Below, piece after piece: positions 42,038 to 51,642 of a stretch of 64,000 nucleotides of DNA. The stretch comes from Stygiobacter sp. (GTDB taxonomy: Bacteria > Pseudomonadota > Alphaproteobacteria > Rhodospirillales > Magnetospirillaceae), in contig VBWB01000004.1 in the NCBI GenBank assembly GCA_006218045.1, forward strand, positions 236,534-300,533, written 5' to 3'. The notes beneath the pieces were generated by a model. That model did not search any database. It was given only the letters and a program-made list of their open reading frames with translations, and was not told the origin of the DNA. The position numbers were made by a program, and so were the translations under genes. Within the stretch, counting starts at the first letter, position 1; each line of letters starts with the position of its first letter.

Positions 42038-43276
42038 ATGTCCCGCCTTCGACCACTGCTTATGTTGCTGCCTTTCCTGCCCGCATCCGTCGCCCTGGCC
42101 GCTCCCCTGGGTGAAGCCGAGGCTTTGCGCGCGGCCATCGACACCCATGCCTCCATTGAATCGGCCCGCTCGGCGCTGACCGCCGTCCAGGGCATCCAGG
42201 CCGAGGCCGACTTCCTGCTGCCTGGCAATCCGGCGCTACGGATCGAGCGCACCACTGATCGCTGGCATCACAACAACGGCGAACGTGAATGGGTGGCCGA
42301 GATCAGTGCGCCAGTTTGGATGCCAGGTCAAATGAGTGGCCGCCAGGCCGTGGCCGCCGCCAAACGGACGGAAGCCGAGGCTGACGTCGCTGCGGTGAAA
42401 TGGGCATTGGCGGGGGCTGTGCGCGAAGCCTATTGGAAAGCCTGGGAGGCCAAGGAGCTGCTGAAAGCGGCGGAAGAACGCCTCGACCGAACCAAGTCCG
42501 TACTGGCCGCCGCCGAGAAGCAGGTCAAGGCCAAGGAGATGCGGGAACTGGATGCCCGCACGGTCGCGGGTGAAGTCCTTGCCGACCGTCAAACGTTGGC
42601 CCGCCGCAGGGGCGAATATGATGCCGCCCTCGCGGTGCTGGTGGAACTGACCGGCCTTTCGAAGACGTCACTCGACGATTTGGCTGCGCCGAACCCGTCC
42701 GCTCCGCCTCCTCAACTTGCCGCTGATCTTGAGGCCAGCCGTCCAGATCTCAAGGCGCTTCGCAGCCGTCTGGAGGGAGGGCGTGCCAACGTCGATCTTC
42801 AAGAGGCCCGCGCCCTGCCCAACCCGGAACTGTCGCTGGCAGTGAAACGGACCAGCACCGATTACGACCGCACCTACGATGATTCCGTCATTTTCGGCAT
42901 CAAGATGCCCATCCCGGTGGTGGAGCGCAACCAGCGAGAGGTGATGGCGGCCGCCGCCGACCTCGGCCGCAGCCGCGCCGAATACCAGTTGGCCGTGAAC
43001 AAGGCTCGGCGGGAACTGACGCAGGCCGAAAGCGGGTGGCGTGCCGCCTGGCAGCAGTGGCAGGACGCCGCGGAGGCGTTGAGCCTGACATCGGAAACGT
43101 TGGCCTTGATCGAAAAGGGTTTCACCGTCGGCGAAGTTTCTTCGGTCGATCTCATTCAGGAAAAGCGCCGCTGGGGTGAGGCCGTCGAGGCTAGCCGCAG
43201 CGCCGCCGCCGCTGTCGCCATCGCCAGGGCAGCCTGGGAACAGGCGTCCGGCACCGCCCCCATCCCCGTGCAGTAG
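42038..43276 (+). CDS. Outer-membrane efflux protein (CzcC/CusC-like, TolC family)
   Basis: 412 aa. Signal peptide 'PLLMLLPFLPASVALA', then two TolC-type repeats with long helices ('EAEALRAAIDTHASIESARS', 'GMAREAYWKAWEAKELLKAA'-like region, 'LPNPELSLAVKRTSTDYDRT', 'ELTQAESGWRAAWQQWQDAA'). It forms the outer-membrane channel for the RND pump encoded downstream. The next gene starts 11 bases later. Confidence 0.9.
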   Translation: MSRLRPLLMLLPFLPASVALAAPLGEAEALRAAIDTHASIESARSALTAVQGIQAEADFLLPGNPALRIERTTDRWHHNNGEREWVAEISAPVWMPGQMSGRQAVAAAKRTEAEADVAAVKWALAGAVREAYWKAWEAKELLKAAEERLDRTKSVLAAAEKQVKAKEMRELDARTVAGEVLADRQTLARRRGEYDAALAVLVELTGLSKTSLDDLAAPNPSAPPPQLAADLEASRPDLKALRSRLEGGRANVDLQEARALPNPELSLAVKRTSTDYDRTYDDSVIFGIKMPIPVVERNQREVMAAAADLGRSRAEYQLAVNKARRELTQAESGWRAAWQQWQDAAEALSLTSETLALIEKGFTVGEVSSVDLIQEKRRWGEAVEASRSAAAAVAIARAAWEQASGTAPIPVQ

Positions 43277-43287
43277 GGACCACGACC

Positions 43288-44934
43288 ATGATCCAGATGA
43301 AGCCCATCCGCACCGGCCTAGCGGCCCTTTTGCTGGCCGTGGTTCTGCCGACGGCGGTGCTCGCCCATGGCGGGGAGGACCACGGCGCTCCCGCCGCCGC
43401 CGCTCCGGCGCCCACCGTCACCGAGCAATCCGGGTACGGCGCCGAGGGGACCGTTTTCCAGGCCGTTCTCTTCCCGGCCAACGGCAAGAGCGTCATCTAT
43501 CTGGCCGATGCCGACACCAATGCGCCGGTTGCCGGCGCCACCATCGAGGCCGAGGCGGGCGGCTGGCAGGGGCAGGCCACGTCGACCCGCGAGGCGGGAG
43601 TCTATGAACTGGCTTGGTCCGTGCCTGAAGGCGGGGCCGATCTGACCCTGATCGTTTCCGCCTCCGGCAAGGACGACCTGATCCTCATCCAGGCTGCGAT
43701 CCGCCGGGCCGCTGACCAACCGGTGGCGGTCAAGCCGGAAAACGCGAATTGGACGGTGTTGGGCGCTGCGGGCGGTGTCGGCGCGGTGCTGCTGGTCGGC
43801 GGCCTTGCGCTGATCCGGCGCAGCCGCAAGGCAGCCGTGGCGATGTTGGCGCTCGGCCTGCTAGGCTTGGCCGATCCCGCCCATGCCCATGGCGGCGAGG
43901 ACCATGGCGACACGCCCGCCGCCGCGCAGCCGCAGGCCCAGCCGGGAACGCCAATCGCCATGTCCAAGCCGAACCAGTTCATGCTGGGTATCCGCACGAT
44001 CAAGGTCGAGCCACGCCAGGCCGCCGACACCGTTCGCGTGGTCGGGCGGGTGATCGCCGATCCCTCGGGCTATGCTCGCGTGCAGCCGTCCCAGCCGGCC
44101 CGTGTGGTGTCGGACCCGGCCCATCCGATCCCGGTTCCTGGCCAGACGGTCAAGCGGGGGCAGATTTTGGCGGTGCTGGAGCCAACCCTGTCCAATCTGG
44201 AGAAAGGCGACAAGCGCGCGTCGCTGTCCCGCGTCGACAGCGAAATCTCTATCACCGAGAGGGAACTGGTGCGGCAGGAAACCTTGGGCGGTCTGGTGCC
44301 GGCCAAGCAGGTCGAGACCACCCGCATTCGCCTTGATCAACTGCGCAAGGAGCGCGGCCAGATCACCGGCACGGCGCTGGGGCGCGAACTTCTGATCGCC
44401 CCGGTGGACGGGGTGGTGACCGATGTCCATGTTGTGCCCGGGGAAGTGGTCGCCTCCGACCGGGCCCTGGTCGAGATCGTCGATCCCAATCGCCTCCGGG
44501 TCGAGGCCATCATCCACGATCTCGCGGCCGCCAAGCGCATCTCCGGAGCCACCGCCGCCAGCAAGCTGGTGCCGGACCAGAGTTTCCCGCTCACCCTGCT
44601 GGGGGTCAGTCCCAAGCTTGACGTGGTCGATCAGGGTGTTCACGCCATTTTCCAGGTTGCCGTCGAACAAGCGGCGAATTTGAACATCGGCATGCCGGTC
44701 GATGTCTATCTCGCCACCGGTTCCGCCTCCTTGCGTACCGCCGTGCCCCGTGACTCCATCGCCGAGGTCGGCGGGCGGCAGGTGGTGTTCGTTCGCACCG
44801 CCCCCGAGAAGTTCGAGGTCCGTGCGGTCAAGGTCGCGCGGGTCATCGGCCCGCTGGCTGAGATCACCGAGGGCGTCATGCCCGGCGACCGGGTGGTGAC
44901 CCAAGGCATTGAGCAGCTCAAGGCGGGGAGGTAA
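43288..44934 (+). CDS. Efflux RND periplasmic adaptor with an extra N-terminal membrane-anchored domain
   Basis: 548 aa, longer than usual CzcB/CusB (about 400). Residues 1-26 are a signal peptide followed by 'HGGEDHG'; about 45-150 form an Ig-like beta domain; about 150-172 a membrane helix; about 178-200 a second signal-like helix followed again by 'HGGEDHG'. Then comes the adaptor: 'VVGRVIADPSGYARVQPSQP', barrel-sandwich 'PGQTVKRGQILAVLEPTLSN', coiled coil and 'LLIAPVDGVVTDVHVVPGEV'. The layout looks like a fusion of two exported proteins, both with a putative metal-binding motif. Confidence 0.88.
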   Translation: MIQMKPIRTGLAALLLAVVLPTAVLAHGGEDHGAPAAAAPAPTVTEQSGYGAEGTVFQAVLFPANGKSVIYLADADTNAPVAGATIEAEAGGWQGQATSTREAGVYELAWSVPEGGADLTLIVSASGKDDLILIQAAIRRAADQPVAVKPENANWTVLGAAGGVGAVLLVGGLALIRRSRKAAVAMLALGLLGLADPAHAHGGEDHGDTPAAAQPQAQPGTPIAMSKPNQFMLGIRTIKVEPRQAADTVRVVGRVIADPSGYARVQPSQPARVVSDPAHPIPVPGQTVKRGQILAVLEPTLSNLEKGDKRASLSRVDSEISITERELVRQETLGGLVPAKQVETTRIRLDQLRKERGQITGTALGRELLIAPVDGVVTDVHVVPGEVVASDRALVEIVDPNRLRVEAIIHDLAAAKRISGATAASKLVPDQSFPLTLLGVSPKLDVVDQGVHAIFQVAVEQAANLNIGMPVDVYLATGSASLRTAVPRDSIAEVGGRQVVFVRTAPEKFEVRAVKVARVIGPLAEITEGVMPGDRVVTQGIEQLKAGR

Positions 44935-44940
44935 GCCGCC

Positions 44941-47900
44941 ATGTTCGACAAGATCATCGAGTTCAGCCTGAACCATCGGCTGTTCGTCTTGGCCTTCGCC
45001 CTGGTGCTGACGGTCTATGGCACCTTCACTTTGGCCAAGCTGCCGGTTGACGTGTTTCCCGACCTCAACCGGCCCACCGTCACCATCATGACCGAGGCGG
45101 ACGGTCTTGCGCCCGAGGAGGTGGAAACCCTGGTCACCCGGCCGGTGGAGACTGCCATGAACGGCGCCCCCGGCGTCACCCGTGTGCGTTCGACCTCGGG
45201 CGTCGGCCTGTCTATCGTCTATGTGGAGTTCGACTGGAGCACCGAGATTTACCGCAACCGCCAGCTCGTCGCCGAGCGGCTGGCGACCACCAAGGAGCAG
45301 ATGCCCGACGGCATCACGCCGACCATGGGGCCGGTGACCTCGATCATGGGCGAGATCATGCTGGTGGGCATGCGCTCGGAAACCGGCGTTACCTCGCCCA
45401 TGGAGGTCCGCACCTTGGCCGACTGGCTGGTGCGGCCGCGCCTGCTGTCGATCCCCGGCATCGCCCAAATCATCCCCATCGGCGGCCAGGTGAAGCAGTA
45501 TCAGGTGCTGGTGTCGCCGTCGCGGCTGTCGGCTTTCAACCTTTCCTATGACGATCTGGCCAAGGCCCTGGCGGGGTTCGCCCGCAACACCACCGGCGGC
45601 TTCCTGGAACAGCAAGCCAGTGAATTCCTGATCCGCAATCTCGGCCAGACCACCAGCGTCGAGGATCTCAAGGATACCGTGGTCGCCTGGCGTAACGGGG
45701 CAGCCATCACCGTCGGGCAGGTCGCCGACGTCCAGTTCGGCCCAGGCGTCAAGCGCGGTGACGCCTCGGTCAACGCCGCTCCGGCGGTGATCCTGGCGGT
45801 GCAAAAGCAGCCGGGCGCCAACACCGTCAGCCTCACCCGCGAGGTGGAGAAGGCGCTGGACGAGTTGAAGCGTGGCCTTCCCGCCGACGTGAAGGCCGAT
45901 CACATCCTGTTCAAGCAGGCCGACTTCATCGAGCGGGCGGTGGACAACGTGGTCGAGGCGTTGCGCGACGGCGCCATCCTGGTGACCATTGTGCTGTTCG
46001 CCTTCCTGATGAACATGCGCACCACCTTCATCAGCCTGACCGCCATCCCCCTGTCCATCGTGGTCACCGCTTTGGTGTTCCAGCAGATGGGCCTGTCCAT
46101 CAACACCATGACGCTGGGCGGGTTGGCGGTGGCCATCGGCGAGTTGGTGGACGACGCGGTGGTCGATGTCGAGAACATCCTGCGCCGCCTGCGCGAGAAT
46201 GCCCAACGCGCAGTGCCGCTGCCGGTCATCGACGTCATTCGGCAGGCATCGAGCGAAGTCCGCAACTCCATCGTCTACGCCACCATTATCGTCGTGCTGG
46301 TGTTCCTGCCGCTGTTCGCGTTGTCGGGCATCGAGGGTCGGCTGTTCACGCCGCTCGGCATCGCTTACGTGACGTCGATCCTCGCCTCGCTGCTGGTGTC
46401 GCTGACCGTGACGCCCGCGCTCAGCTACTACTTGCTGCCCAACGCCAAGGCGATCGCCCATGGCGATTCCTGGCTGGTGCGGAAACTGAAGGGCTGGGAC
46501 ACCGGCCTGCTGCACTGGTCGTTCGACAACCCCCGCAAGGTGATCCTGCCGGCGGTCCTGTTGGTCGTGGTGGCCGCCGCGTCGGTTCCGTTCCTCGGAC
46601 GCGCCTTCCTGCCCGGGTTCAACGAGGGCACGGTGACGGTGAGCTTGCTGCTGCCGCCTGGTTCGTCGCTGTCTGAATCCAACCGCATCGGCACCATCGC
46701 AGAGAAACTGTTGCTGGAGGTGCCGGAAGTCATCTCCACCGGCCGCCGCACGGGCCGCGCCGAATTGGACGAGCACGCCGAGGGCGTCCATTCCACCGAG
46801 ATCGACGTCGATCTGAAGCCGTCGGAACGCGGCCGCGAGGACATCCTCGGCCATCTGCGTTCCCAGCTCGCCCGCATCCCCGGCATCGTCACCAATATCG
46901 GCCAGCCCATCTCCCATCGTCTCGACCACCTGCTGTCGGGCGTCCGGGCCGAGATCGCCATCAAGATCTTCGGCGACGACCTCGACACCCTGAGGTCACT
47001 GGCCGAGGAAGCGAGGGGCCGCATGGCCAAGGTGGCGGGCATCGCCGACCTCCAGGTGGAAAAACAGGTACTGATCCCGCAGCTTCAGCTCCGCCTTGAC
47101 CGTGCCGAGGCCAAGAAGTACGGCCTCACACTCGACCAGTTGACCGAAACCCTGGAGGCGGCGCTCAACGGCAAGACGGTCAGCCAGATCCGCGACGGCC
47201 AGCGCACCTTCAACGTGGTGCTGCGTCTGGCCGAGGATTGGCGGTCTCACACCGCCGACTTCCGCCAGATCCTGGTGGACACCCCCGCCGGGAAGGTGCC
47301 GCTGTCGCTGCTGGCCGAGGTGGTGGAGACCACGGGACCCAATATCATCAACCGCGACAACATGCAGCGGCGCATCGTGGTGCTGGCCAATTCCCAGGGC
47401 CGCGACATGGGCGCCATCATTGCCGACGTCCAGAAGAGTCTGGGCGAGATGGCGATGCCCCAGGGCTATTACGTAACCTACGAAGGCCAGTTCAAAAGCC
47501 AGCAGGAGGCCAGCCGCCTGATCGCCTTGTTGGCGGTGGTGTCGCTCGCCGGCATCTTCGTCGTGCTCTACAGCCACTTCAAGTCGGCCAAGCTCGCGGC
47601 CATCATCATGGGCAACATCCCCATGGCCTTGGTGGGCAGCGTCACCGCCATCTGGCTGACCGACCAGACCATGAGCGTCGCCAGTCTGGTGGGGTTCATC
47701 ACGCTGACCGGCATCGCCGCCCGCAACGGCATCATGAAGGTGTCGCACTACTTGCACTTGGTCGAGCACGAGAGCGAGGTTTTCGGGCGGCAGATGGTGG
47801 TGCGTGGTTCGCTGGAACGCCTCACCCCGGTGCTGATGACCGCCCTGGTCGCCGCGCTCGCTCTGGTTCCGCTGGTGCTGGCGGGCGGCGAACCCGGCAA

Positions 47901-48057
47901 GGAGATTCTGCACCCGGTGGCGGTGGTGATCTTCGGCGGCCTGATCTCCTCCACCATCCTCGACACCATCGTAACTCCCGTTGTGTTCCTGGCTGTAGCC
48001 CGCTCCTCGGTGGAGCGGGTGGCCGGCGACGCGCGCCTCAAGGAGGCCATGGCATGA
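44941..48057 (+). CDS. Heavy-metal efflux RND transporter (CzcA/CusA family)
   Basis: 1038 aa inner-membrane proton antiporter with the usual twelve membrane segments. 'LPVDVFPDLNRPTVTIMTEA' and 'VAIGELVDDAVVDVENILRR' (TM4, about residues 396-415) are family marks. The TM4 sequence lacks the DFGxxxDGAVVMVEN form of Zn/Co/Ni pumps and is nearer to the AxGxxxDxAxxxxEN form linked to monovalent Cu/Ag; this assignment is tentative. The three efflux genes are spaced by 6-11 bases. Confidence 0.93.
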   Translation: MFDKIIEFSLNHRLFVLAFALVLTVYGTFTLAKLPVDVFPDLNRPTVTIMTEADGLAPEEVETLVTRPVETAMNGAPGVTRVRSTSGVGLSIVYVEFDWSTEIYRNRQLVAERLATTKEQMPDGITPTMGPVTSIMGEIMLVGMRSETGVTSPMEVRTLADWLVRPRLLSIPGIAQIIPIGGQVKQYQVLVSPSRLSAFNLSYDDLAKALAGFARNTTGGFLEQQASEFLIRNLGQTTSVEDLKDTVVAWRNGAAITVGQVADVQFGPGVKRGDASVNAAPAVILAVQKQPGANTVSLTREVEKALDELKRGLPADVKADHILFKQADFIERAVDNVVEALRDGAILVTIVLFAFLMNMRTTFISLTAIPLSIVVTALVFQQMGLSINTMTLGGLAVAIGELVDDAVVDVENILRRLRENAQRAVPLPVIDVIRQASSEVRNSIVYATIIVVLVFLPLFALSGIEGRLFTPLGIAYVTSILASLLVSLTVTPALSYYLLPNAKAIAHGDSWLVRKLKGWDTGLLHWSFDNPRKVILPAVLLVVVAAASVPFLGRAFLPGFNEGTVTVSLLLPPGSSLSESNRIGTIAEKLLLEVPEVISTGRRTGRAELDEHAEGVHSTEIDVDLKPSERGREDILGHLRSQLARIPGIVTNIGQPISHRLDHLLSGVRAEIAIKIFGDDLDTLRSLAEEARGRMAKVAGIADLQVEKQVLIPQLQLRLDRAEAKKYGLTLDQLTETLEAALNGKTVSQIRDGQRTFNVVLRLAEDWRSHTADFRQILVDTPAGKVPLSLLAEVVETTGPNIINRDNMQRRIVVLANSQGRDMGAIIADVQKSLGEMAMPQGYYVTYEGQFKSQQEASRLIALLAVVSLAGIFVVLYSHFKSAKLAAIIMGNIPMALVGSVTAIWLTDQTMSVASLVGFITLTGIAARNGIMKVSHYLHLVEHESEVFGRQMVVRGSLERLTPVLMTALVAALALVPLVLAGGEPGKEILHPVAVVIFGGLISSTILDTIVTPVVFLAVARSSVERVAGDARLKEAMA

Positions 48058-48098
48058 CCGCCGCATTTTTCATCCTCATCACTTTGGAGAAGAAGACC

Positions 48099-48827
48099 AT
48101 GAAGACCTTTGCGGCTCTCGCCGTGGCTGCCGCCCTGCTCGGCACCTCGTTTCCCGCCGTCGCCGACGGCGTGCTGACCGCCAATTACGGCGGCCAGATC
48201 ACCGAGACCGCCGATGGCTGGCGGATTGAATTCGCGGTGCGTGACGGCGGCGTCCGCGCCTGGGTACGGGACCATGGCGACAAGCCGGTGGCGGCCACCG
48301 GCAAGGCGACCTTGCTGGTCGGCGGCAAGAAGCTGGACGTGCCGCTCAAGGCCGATGGCGAGGTGTTGACCGCCGATGCGGCGGTGACCACGGCGGACAA
48401 GGTGGCGGCCATCCTGTCGTTGTCTGTCAACGGCAAGCCGGTTTCCGCCCGCTTCGGCCAGGAGGCCCTGGTGGCGCCTTCGCTGTCCGCCCAGGCAAGC
48501 GCCGGCAAGGCGGCATTCGAGCAGGTTTGCGCCGCCTGCCACGGCACCGCCCTGCGTGGTTCCGACGCGGCTCCGCCGCTGCTGCACAAGTTCTACCAAC
48601 CGGGGTCGGGCCATGGCGACGACGTCATCCTTGCCGCCGCGACCAACGGGGCAAAGAGCCACATGTGGAAGTTCGGCGACATGCCCAAGCCCGAGGGGCT
48701 GAAGCCCGGCCAGGAAAAGGACGTGCTTGCCTACATCCGCGCCATGCAGGCGGCCAACGGTTTCGCCGGAACTACCGCCGCGCCGATGGCGATGCCCATG
48801 GACCATTCCGGCCACATGAAGCATTGA
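48099..48827 (+). CDS. Periplasmic monohaem cytochrome c with N-terminal beta domain (242 aa)
   Basis: Signal peptide (1-22, ending 'SFPAVADG'). Residues about 25-130 form a beta domain that resembles the extra domain of the adaptor gene ('GWRIEFAVRDGGVRAWVRDH'). A cytochrome c domain follows with CAACH at 144-148 and axial Met in 'WKFGDMPKPEG'. The tail 'MAMPMDHSGHMKH' is Met/His-rich, likely to bind Cu. I prefer ATG 48099 (good ribosome site) to an upstream ATG overlapping the RND stop. Confidence 0.85.
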   Translation: MKTFAALAVAAALLGTSFPAVADGVLTANYGGQITETADGWRIEFAVRDGGVRAWVRDHGDKPVAATGKATLLVGGKKLDVPLKADGEVLTADAAVTTADKVAAILSLSVNGKPVSARFGQEALVAPSLSAQASAGKAAFEQVCAACHGTALRGSDAAPPLLHKFYQPGSGHGDDVILAAATNGAKSHMWKFGDMPKPEGLKPGQEKDVLAYIRAMQAANGFAGTTAAPMAMPMDHSGHMKH

Positions 48828-48838
48828 GGGAGAACGCC

Positions 48839-49279
48839 ATGAAGGGACTGCTGGCCCATCTGCCGAAACTGCTGGTCATCGGAATTGTATTCGGCGGGGT
48901 GGGCCTGCTGCTCTCGAACATGGTTGCGCCGTCCAAGGAGCAGGAGGGCGGACCGCCCCAACTGCGCGTGCCCGAGTTGTCGCGGGTCGCTGCAGCCGGC
49001 AAGCGCGCCTTCGATACCAACTGCGCCGAGTGCCACGGCCCCAGCGGCAGCGGCACCGACAAGGGGCCGCCGCTGATCCATCGCATCTACAACCCCGGCC
49101 ATCATGCCGACGAAGCGTTCTATCGCGCCGTCCGCGACGGCGTCCGCCGTCATCACTGGAATTTCGGCGATATGCCGCCCCAGCCGCAGATTACCAAGCG
49201 GCAGATCGACGACATCATCGCTTATGTGCGCGAGATCCAGATGGCCAACGGCATCCGATGGGAGGAGCACCGGATGTAG
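48839..49279 (+). CDS. Membrane-anchored monohaem cytochrome c (146 aa)
   Basis: Membrane anchor about residues 9-29 ('LPKLLVIGIVFGGVGLLLSN'), haem motif CAECH at 62-66 and Met ligand in 'WNFGDMPPQPQITKRQIDDI'. C-terminal end 'IIAYVREIQMANGIRWEEHR' is the usual last helix. It resembles the C-terminal half of the preceding cytochrome; the pair probably arose by duplication. 11 bases separate the genes. May pass electrons in periplasmic metal oxidation or reduction (inference). Confidence 0.88.
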   Translation: MKGLLAHLPKLLVIGIVFGGVGLLLSNMVAPSKEQEGGPPQLRVPELSRVAAAGKRAFDTNCAECHGPSGSGTDKGPPLIHRIYNPGHHADEAFYRAVRDGVRRHHWNFGDMPPQPQITKRQIDDIIAYVREIQMANGIRWEEHRM

Positions 49280-49286
49280 GGGGACG

Positions 49287-49325
49287 GTTACAATTCTTTA
49301 CCTTTTCCGTCATCCCCAGGTTACA
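49287..49325 (+). promoter_or_regulatory. Island promoter 1: TTACA-N5-TTACC, 17-bp spacer, GTTACA (before the LTXXQ gene)
   Basis: TTACA at 49288-49292, TTACC at 49298-49302 (the -35 reads TTTACC), spacer 49303-49319, GTTACA at 49320-49325. The gene starts at 49369. The same pattern occurs at 52880-52917 and 55365-55402. Confidence 0.7.
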
Positions 49326-49368
49326 GGCGCGTGCTGAAATCGGATCAGAACACAGAAGGAGAATTGCC

Positions 49369-49902
49369 ATGAAACGCATCGCCATGACCGTCGCCGCCGC
49401 TGCCTTCGGTATCGTCGGCCTGTACGGTCTTCATGCCGTGGCCCAGGGAATGGGGCCCGGTTATGGTATGGGACCCGGCATGATGATGGGCGGCCAGGCC
49501 CGGGACCCGATGATGGGTGCCTACGACCAGGGCTGGTTCGACGCGCTGAAAAAGAAGCTGGCGGTCACCCCCGCCCAGGAAAAGGCATGGGACGCCTATG
49601 TGGCAGCCGCCCAGGCCAACGCCAAGTCGATGATCGACACCCACAACAGCGTCGATTTCGAGGCGGTGCAGAAGATGGCGCCCAAGGAGCAGGTCGATTT
49701 CATGCGCAAGATGCATGAGGCACGCCTCGACCAGATGACCTCGGTCATCGAGGCGCGCGACGCCCTGTTCAAGGTGCTGGACGACAAGCAGCAGAAAACC
49801 GCCCAGACAGCCCTTGGCGGCTATGGGATGGGCTTCGGCGGGATGACGGGGGGCGGCGGCATGCCGTGCTTCGGCCAGACGCAGGCGCCGACCGCCAAAT
49901 AG
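49369..49902 (+). CDS. Periplasmic Spy/CpxP-like LTXXQ-type protein
   Basis: 177 aa. Signal peptide (1-26, 'AVAQG'), Gly/Met-rich N-terminus ('MGPGYGMGPGMMMGGQA'), helical middle with 'LAVTPAQEKAWDAYVAAAQA' (LTxxQ-like) and 'LDQMTSVIEARDALFKVLDD', and a Gly-rich end. Periplasmic chaperone or Cu-binding protein by family; Met-rich N-terminus suits Cu(I). Own promoter upstream and a strong hairpin downstream make it a separate unit. Confidence 0.82.
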   Translation: MKRIAMTVAAAAFGIVGLYGLHAVAQGMGPGYGMGPGMMMGGQARDPMMGAYDQGWFDALKKKLAVTPAQEKAWDAYVAAAQANAKSMIDTHNSVDFEAVQKMAPKEQVDFMRKMHEARLDQMTSVIEARDALFKVLDDKQQKTAQTALGGYGMGFGGMTGGGGMPCFGQTQAPTAK

Positions 49903-49909
49903 CTCTGTT

Positions 49910-49938
49910 CTTGGGAGGCCGGATGTCGGCCTCCCAAG
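49910..49938 (+). terminator. Strong hairpin after the LTXXQ gene
   Basis: Perfect 12-bp stem (49910-49921 with 49927-49938; arm CTTGGGAGGCCG) with a 5-base loop, starting 8 bases after the stop codon. No U-run. Confidence 0.6.
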
Positions 49939-49998
49939 GAAGGCAATCGCATTGGACGGGCTGCTGATCCGCGTCCGCAAGGAAAGAGGCAGGAAACA

Positions 49999-51642
49999 AT
50001 GCTGTCGCGAATGCATCTGCGCTGGCAGGTCGGCGTCATCGCTCTCATCGTCCTGGTCGGATTGGTCGCCATCGGCGCGGCCTACGGCTACGGCAACCAC
50101 GTTGCCAACGGCCATCGACGGATGATCGACGACATTAATCGCCGCGTGGCGACAGCCTACGATTTGCGGCACCAGATCACCGAGGCCCGGCTCGCCCACA
50201 GGGACTTGCTGCTGGACCCGACCAAGGAGAGGGCGCGGGCGCTCGATGGCGCGGTCAGCGCGGCGGAGGCCTTGGCGGAAGCACTGCAACCGGTGGCCGT
50301 GACCGGCCCGAATGATCACCAGGGACATGGCGGCGATGCCGTCGCGGACCGGGCGACTGCGGTGGCTGCCACACTCAAGCGACTTGCCGACCAGCCGGAA
50401 CGGTTACAGGAGATCGAGACGCGCGACATCCTGCCACTGGTCGGAGGCATCGTCGAGGCGGCGCAGGCAGAACACGATGCCATGGCGGCGGAAGTCACCA
50501 ACGCCATCGCCCTCCAGGAGCGGGCGGTGACCGCCTTCATCGTCGTCATCGGGCTGGTGGTGGTGGGGCTGAGCGTGCTGGTCGGCCGTGCCATCGCCGC
50601 CCCGGTCTCACGGATGGCTGACACCATGGCACGGCTGGCCGATGGCGACCTTGCCGTCGAGGTTCCTGGCCGAGGGCGCGGCGACGAGATCGGCGAGATG
50701 GCGTCGGCGATGGAGATTTTCCGCGACAATGCCCGCCGCATCGCAGCCCTTCAGGCCGAGCAGGAGGAGAGCCGCCGCCGCACCGCCGAGGAGCGCCGGG
50801 CCGCCATGCTGGCGTTGGCTGACGAATTCGAGGGAGGGTTCTCCAGCGCGTTGGCCAATGTCGCCGCCGCGGCCGCCAGCATGAACGAGGCTGCGGGCAC
50901 CTTGCGGAGTACGGCGGAACAGACGGTCGATCAGGCCCGATCCACTACGTCGCGGGCGTTCACCAATCTGGATCTGGTGCGCGGTGTCACGACCACGGCC
51001 CGTTCGCTGACTGCCTCGATCGCCGACATAGGCGTCAAGATGCGGCATTCGGGCGAGATCGTGGAACGGGCGGTCGCCGAGACCGGGCGTACCGACGCCA
51101 TGGTGCGGGGGCTGGCCGAAGCCGCCGGCCGCATCGGAGAGATCATCAGCCTCATCAACGATATCGCATCACGCACCAACCTTCTGGCGCTGAACGCAAC
51201 CATCGAGGCTGCGCGGGCCGGCGAGGCGGGCAAAGGATTTGCCGTGGTCGCGGGTGAGGTCAAGCACCTCGCCAACCAGACCGCCAAGGCGACAGAGGAG
51301 ATATCCGCCCAGGTGGGCGAGATTCAGTCGGCCACGCAGAACGCCGTCATGGCTATTTCCGGCATCCGCGACATCGTCGGCGAAGTCTCAGGCATAGCTG
51401 GAAACATCGACGCCTCGGTCAAGGAGCAGATCGCCGCCATGCAGGGGATATCCGGCGATGTGGGCGAAGTGGCCGAGGGGTCGGAGATCATCACGGAAAA
51501 TGTCGCTTCCATCGGCAAGGCGGCTGCTCAAACAGGCGAGGCGTCGATTTCCGTTCATCATTCATCGACGAACGTCGCCGAACAGGCGAATCTGCTCGCC
51601 GCCAACGCCACGGCGTTTCTCGACCATATCAGGAAGGGGTGA
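49999..51642 (+). CDS. Methyl-accepting chemotaxis protein within the metal island
   Basis: 547 aa. Membrane segments at about 10-30 and 175-197 bound a short periplasmic four-helix sensor (about 32-172) with His-containing '[11 protein letters not shown]'. HAMP follows, then an MCP signalling domain with the hairpin tip '[20 protein letters not shown]' and '[20 protein letters not shown]'. No C-terminal NWETF-like tail is seen. Its stop overlaps the HD-GYP start. Likely senses the metal or an associated stress; inference. Confidence 0.88.
   Translation: MLSRMHLRWQVGVIALIVLVGLVAIGAAYGYGNHVANGHRRMIDDINRRVATAYDLRHQITEARLAHRDLLLDPTKERARALDGAVSAAEALAEALQPVAVTGPNDHQGHGGDAVADRATAVAATLKRLADQPERLQEIETRDILPLVGGIVEAAQAEHDAMAAEVTNAIALQERAVTAFIVVIGLVVVGLSVLVGRAIAAPVSRMADTMARLADGDLAVEVPGRGRGDEIGEMASAMEIFRDNARRIAALQAEQEESRRRTAEERRAAMLALADEFEGGFSSALANVAAAAASMNEAAGTLRSTAEQTVDQARSTTSRAFTNLDLVRGVTTTARSLTASIADIGVKMRHSGEIVERAVAETGRTDAMVRGLAEAAGRIGEIISLINDIASRTNLLALNATIEAARAGEAGKGFAVVAGEVKHLANQTAKATEEISAQVGEIQSATQNAVMAISGIRDIVGEVSGIAGNIDASVKEQIAAMQGISGDVGEVAEGSEIITENVASIGKAAAQTGEASISVHHSSTNVAEQANLLAANATAFLDHIRKG

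Noticed and set aside
43861..46929. Very long open frame (1022 codons) antisense to the RND adaptor and transporter genes
   Set aside because: High GC makes long antisense frames common; the protein is His/Gly/Asp-rich with no domain, while the sense strand encodes a clear RND pump.
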